DNA of 64,000 nt, from the NCBI GenBank assembly GCA_015680685.1, contig MNCI01011534.1, positions 378,765-442,764 of the forward strand, given 5' to 3'. The notes below the pieces were generated by a model that searched no databases, was not told the DNA's origin, and worked only from the letters and a program-made list of their open reading frames with translations. Of the stretch, positions 60,201-64,000 are shown in pieces; positions within the stretch are counted from its first letter, which is position 1; each line of letters starts with the position of its first letter. Source of the DNA: Gnetum montanum. Its lineage: Eukaryota > Streptophyta > Gnetopsida > Gnetales > Gnetaceae. Position numbers and translations under genes: made by a program.

Positions 60201-60743
60201 AGCCGCAACAGCGTCTAGTTCGCTCGGGTGGGCTGCTACGCTCAGGCTGATTTCTTCCACGTCCACGGCAGCAGCAGCACACGGGCTTGCATTTCCCGTG
60301 GCGGCGGAGGCTCACAGTCTTCTTTCCACGACTGCACACAGACCCTACCTAGCTGCAACACGCAGACCCTCACCCTACTGCTATGCCTAGGACGACTTTT
60401 GCCTCACGCTAGATCCCGGTCCTCATTCGCAACTGCTTCAGCAACAACAGGACATATGAAATTTTACTTTCGAATTATTTATCATTCTATAAATTGCACA
60501 AACTATTTTAAGTTCCCAAAATATTAAATTAAATTGAAGTATTTAAATATTAAATCAAATTTAAGCTTTTGTTTTGATATTTTGTTTTAAAATATTGTTA
60601 TTATTATTTTTTTGTCACATAGCCCTTTCCAGCTGAGACTACTCCCGAGTTTCCGTACCCATACGGGAGGTGCCCTAGGCAATAGTCTCCTAAAATGAGT
60701 TTTCATAGGTGTCGGTGGCGTGTCCAAAATTTACGCATCAACA
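57252..60743. mobile_element. Element E: giant GC-rich inverted repeat with 5-bp target duplication
   Basis: It begins TGTTGATGCGTAAATTTTGG; the right end is the exact inverse complement. The target duplication is ACTAT (57247-57251 and 60744-60748), and the intact site is at about 42649 in block copy 1. The right arm runs about 1170 bp (59574-60743) and pairs with the left arm. The arms meet at a spacer of about 105 bp (59470-59573). Each arm has a mixed outer part with an inner dyad (GAGACTA..TAGTCTC), an AT-rich belt, then GC-rich DNA with many CpG. Differences between arms are mostly CpG transitions. Open frames on both strands mirror each other and show no known domain. TG..CA ends and a 5-bp duplication are LTR-integrase features, but no LTR pair or primer-binding site exists. 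Confidence 0.85.
57855..58757. other. Probable misassembly inside element E (single Ns at joins)
   Basis: Single Ns lie at 57855, 57952 and 58757. 57856-57951 repeats 57436-57535. 57953-58756 repeats about 58925-59706, including the spacer. Sequence after 58757 repeats 57708-57854. The two versions differ by a few bases and a short duplication near 58365, as haplotypes or near-identical genomic copies would. Confidence 0.7.
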
Positions 60744-61417
60744 ACTATTTATGCTAAACCAACTACATCAACATAGCTAGTCAAGTTACTTATAAATATG
60801 CATAGTCTGATTATACATTATCATCAATTTTAGTTTGAAGTTGTCAAACTCTAAAGCTTCCTTTTATATTTCTTGGTTAATTAACAAGCTCCTATGGTAT
60901 ATGTTTAAATTAGTTACCAAAATTTCTTATTTGAATGATTATGCCTAGATGAAACATGTTTTTGATAATAAAGATTGAAATTAATTCATTCATATTACAA
61001 CACTTTGACTTAGATTAGACTTATATTTTATGTGTTTCATTTCTCTACAAGTAATTTTCTATAATGTTTTCATGTACTTTTCCTATTGCATCAATAAAAG
61101 CAAAATGAGCATGCCAAGGCCTCAAGCACTAAACACATTTGACTTCATTGCCCAATGATTAGTTAATTTTCTTTGCCCAATAATTAACTAGTTTGGTTAC
61201 CTAATTATTAATGTTGAAACCAAAATTAAAATATTTTTACATTTACTAAGATCATTAGGACCTTTTGAACCAGTTTCATAATTCTTTTTTAGGAAATTTT
61301 TTCATAACTTAGCATAGCCCACTAGAATTGAACCTGTGACCTAGGTTTTCCAAGCCAAGATTCTTAGCACTAATCTAACACCTCACTGACATAGCTTGAT
61401 AAAGAGAATGCTCATTG
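60744..61417 (+). repeat. Probable LTR of the second type, block copy 2, right part
   Basis: It resumes with ACTATTTATGCTAAACC and continues collinearly with 42655-43322, including the tRNA-like module at 61322-61388 (minus). Confidence 0.45.
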
Positions 61418-62013
61418 TTATAGAATTTTATATTCCTTACATTATTAGTTAGCTTTAGTTGAGAATTATTTCCATTTTTAATAATTATTAATCAAATAAC
61501 TATAGATCAGTTAACTCATAAGGGATGGATGAATGAGTTATAAATCAAAAATAAAACTATAAATAAAATTATTTAAAATATAAACCAATAGAACAAATGG
61601 AATGAACTCATTTATGTGTGTGGTCAAGCTTGCTACCTTAAAACATAACTTCAATTAAAAGTTGTGGTCGAGACTACCACTATGATAGATCCTTAGATTC
61701 TACACACTCTTTGCATGATGAATAATAATCTTAGTATCTCATAGGATTCCCAAGGACCTTGCAAGGTTAAGAAAAAATTGTGATGCTCATGTAGGACATA
61801 CTCACATACCTCTTAAGGTAGAAGCAATTAGGCATACACTTAAACCCATTAGGTTGTAATGTAGATCTTCCTGGAATAAGCATCTATGGTCCATAGAGCT
61901 TCAAGGATTACAACATGAATGAGAGTGTAGAATGAATGATTCTAGAAATTAGCTTTACATAAATTATGCAGATACTGAGGTAATATAATGGATGGAATAA
62001 TAAGTTCTAGATC
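61418..62013. other. End of block copy 2, no gene seen
   Basis: AT-rich and collinear with 43323-43868. It stops at TCTAGATC, where the next LTR begins. Confidence 0.5.
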
Positions 62014-62428
62014 TAATGAGTGGCGAGGTACCCCTACACTCAACCATACGAAATGAGCGTAGCACGCGCGATCCGGTCGAACTCCGTAGACTAAATGCCT
62101 AAACGCCGCAAGGAACACTTGGGGTTAATTAGTCATTGTCTTCCCAAGCTTGCTTGTATGTGTCATGGTGTATGGTTAAGCAAGTCTGAGGTAGATGATT
62201 TTTTTGGTATTTTACAATTTATCTCCTATGATAACGGTGAAGGGTTGAGAGACTAAAACTAATTCTAACTACAGCACTAAGTCCTAGCGTTAGCATCCAT
62301 TCCCACTTGTCGTACACACCCTGAACTGTGCAACTGTGGCTACCAAATGCTAATCGTTACTGGGATTACCACCGTAACGCACGTGCTCGAAGCGATCATA
62401 CTGAGGCACTTAACTAACCTAAGTGTGA

Positions 62429-62610
62429 TAAGCAGCTGATTCCTTGACTAGCCGTACACATTCGGAGATGCTCGCAATCAAGTTGTACTTGTCCCACGTT
62501 CTAGGAGGTAAGGGTGAGAGAATCTAATCGCGATGAGTAGCCGATTCCTTGGCTAGCCGTACACATTCGTCAACGCTCGTAACCAAGTCGTACTCATGCC
62601 ACATTACTAG
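62429..62610. repeat. ~104-bp duplication within the LTR
   Basis: Two units contain GATTCCTTG(A/G)CTAGCCGTAC and AACCAAGTCGTACT-like ends, starting near 62429 and 62533. The solo LTR at 37586 lacks both. Confidence 0.75.
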
Positions 62611-62848
62611 AAAAGCGATAAATAACATTAATTAAACCTATCCATGCACTGCAAGGTTTATCCACAAAGCTCGTCTTTATTGCCGTACACAACTTGCGTT
62701 CAGGTACAAAGCTGCTCGAATAAAGAACTGTTCACTTTGGGGACTCCTACTGTGGGCACATGGAAAATATTCTATCTTTGGGGTGATCAATCCACCAAAG
62801 CTTCGCTACTTTACATCTATTGTTACAAATGAGGGGAGTGCCACCTCT

Positions 62849-62963
62849 TATTTATAGATTTGGTGGTGGACCGCAATATCGCATACGCGATATTGCAGGG
62901 AACGACGCGATATCGCATACGTGATATCGTAGGGGATTCGATATCACGTATGCGATATCACGG
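62849..62963 (-). promoter_or_regulatory. LTR promoter: TATA box with three upstream palindromes
   Basis: On the minus strand TCTATAAATA (62849-62858) is preceded by three near-palindromes. They are GCAATATCGC-ATAC-GCGATATTGC (62873-62896, perfect arms), CGATATCGC-ATAC-GTGATATCG (62908-62929, one mismatch) and CGATATCAC-GTAT-GCGATATCA (62939-62960). The stretch is rich in intact CpG. Placement in U3 next to the TATA box suggests a factor-binding array. Confidence 0.65.
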
Positions 62964-62986
62964 CCTGTGCAATTCACGTCTCATCA

Positions 62987-64000
62987 TACCCCCATGACTG
63001 AATGAAAACTCTTCCTCGAGTTCTTTACAATAATATCAAGTAGGTATGGGATTATTGAGAGGAATGGAACTAATGGAATGACATGTGAATGGTTCATTAT
63101 TACAAGACTTGACAANAAGATGTAAATGATGACTACCGAAGGTGTAGGGGTTAGCAAGAAAAACGAAAAAATTCGGGGCTTAGGAGAAAAATCGAAAAAT
63201 CAGGCCACGTACCCCCATGACTAATCGTGAACCTCTGGTAGCGTTAGAATGGAGAAAGAAAAGGAGTAAGAAAGATAGGTAAAAAGGGACAACTATGGCA
63301 TCAAGGAAATGGATGTCAAGATGGAAATGAACAAAACTTAAATCAATTGCAAAATGTTAAGGAAAAGAAGTTAACTAATGGTCCAAATAGGTATGTCAGT
63401 GGGTCCTCCCCAAAGGAGGCTCATGCCATTAATGCCCTGACAAACCCACATTTAAAGAGTTCGTAGGCTCTGGGAACAAGAGTTAAAGTCTTAACCGGAA
63501 GAATTTACCAAAAAGAAAACAATGCATCAACCCAAAATATATACACTAATGATACAACCGGCAATGAGGTGAACAATGGAGAGAAGGATGGAAAGAAGAG
63601 GATGGAATGGAATCCCAAGGACAAGGTGGTGTACAGCCCCTTGTGTGTTTTATGATTAATGCGACTTAGCAAATCTCATTCCAACTCCGGGCTCAAACCA
63701 ACCACTTCTAGTGACTTCATATTAATGCATTTGGATAACCATTAACTTGGATAACAAGAATGCATCTTCAAAAAGCCACCACCATTCCAATGAAACAAAG
63801 GAGAGAACGGGAAGCGAGAAGGGCCTTAGTTAGAGGGAACACTTTGGTTCCATAACCAGTGCTTGCAGCCCAAATTTTATTTCGTCTAAGGGGTGTGCTT
63901 TGAATACTCACTTTGGTTTTTTTTTGTTTTTTTATGTTTTGTGTTTTTATGCATGGGGACCACACCATGCAAAGACTTCTTATTTTTATTGTCTCAGCTT
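62987..64000 (-). mobile_element. 3' internal end of the right-edge family-G element
   Basis: Non-coding and homologous to 18565-20010 of element B: polypurine tract, the GTGGGTCCTCCCCAAA block (63399 and 19264), and one hairpin unit at 63890-63966 (GGTGTG 63892-63897, CACACC 63961-63966). A single N lies at 63116. The rest of the element is outside the window. Confidence 0.8.

Larger units (their letters stand above)
44303..62013 (+). repeat. Large duplicated block, copy 2, with three later insertions
   Basis: It is collinear with 35196-43868. It is interrupted by a solo LTR (45594-46452), element C (47974-53304) and inverted repeat E (57252-60743), each with a 5-bp duplication and each absent at the matching place in copy 1. 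It is broken at 62014 by a further LTR. Confidence 0.85.
62014..62986 (-). repeat. 3' LTR of a family-G element that runs off the right edge
   Basis: 973 bp, from TAATGAGTGGCGAGG (first base pair decayed) to CTCATCA. It is closest to the solo LTR at 37586. It is followed by TACCCCCATGACTGAATG, the inverse complement of the family polypurine tract, so it is the 3' LTR of a minus-strand element. Confidence 0.88.

Noticed and set aside
57656-60390. Many Arg/Ala/Pro-rich open frames in element E as proteins
   Set aside because: They mirror each other on both arms and strands and follow from high GC content; no known domain and no consistent start.

Overview
This window is repeat-dominated nuclear DNA from a plant with a large genome. 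It holds nested, decayed LTR retrotransposons, pieces of plant genes (a xanthine dehydrogenase and a leucine-rich-repeat receptor), AT-rich filler and heavy CpG loss. A gymnosperm-type genome fits this picture, but that is an inference; no marker here fixes the species. I see no intact host gene. Every recognisable coding region is interrupted by stop codons or frameshifts. There is one 852-base N gap (7956-8807) and a few single Ns that sit at suspicious joins.

Layout. 1-731: ends of two LTRs of a dispersed family whose termini are TGATGAG...CTCATCA (called family G here). 746-3280: partial 3' LTR plus polypurine tract and 3' internal DNA of a minus-strand Ty3/gypsy element (family D). 3280-9280: an island with an LRR-receptor pseudogene, two xanthine dehydrogenase fragments in the wrong order, GC-rich unassigned DNA and the gap. 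9285-15369: the rest of the D-type element (repeat array, protease, gag, leader, primer-binding site, 5' LTR), with no reverse transcriptase seen. 15370-17640: a truncated family-G element (gag, tRNA-Asp-like primer-binding site, LTR). 17707-29908: complete family-G element B (LTR, gag only, LTR; target duplication AGTAG), whose gag is split by a complete but dead Ty1/copia element at 22820-28641 (target duplication CCCCA). 29909-35195: LTR pieces, a direct repeat of about 770 bp and non-coding DNA. 35196-43868 and 44303-62013: two directly repeated copies of one large block of retroelement origin. The second copy was later interrupted by a solo LTR, a 5.3-kb non-coding LTR element (C) and a GC-rich giant inverted repeat (E). 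62014-64000: 3' LTR and 3' internal end of another family-G element that runs off the window.

The layers date one another. Element B landed inside an older LTR and the copia element then landed inside B. Elements C and E and two solo LTRs landed in a block that had already been duplicated, so the sister copy preserves each empty site. The least expected signals are base-paired structures inside these elements: a repeated hairpin with compensating changes near the 3' end of the gag-only family, palindrome arrays upstream of an LTR TATA box, a CpG-derived 9-bp dyad motif packed into the LTRs of C, and inverted repeat E with LTR-like ends.
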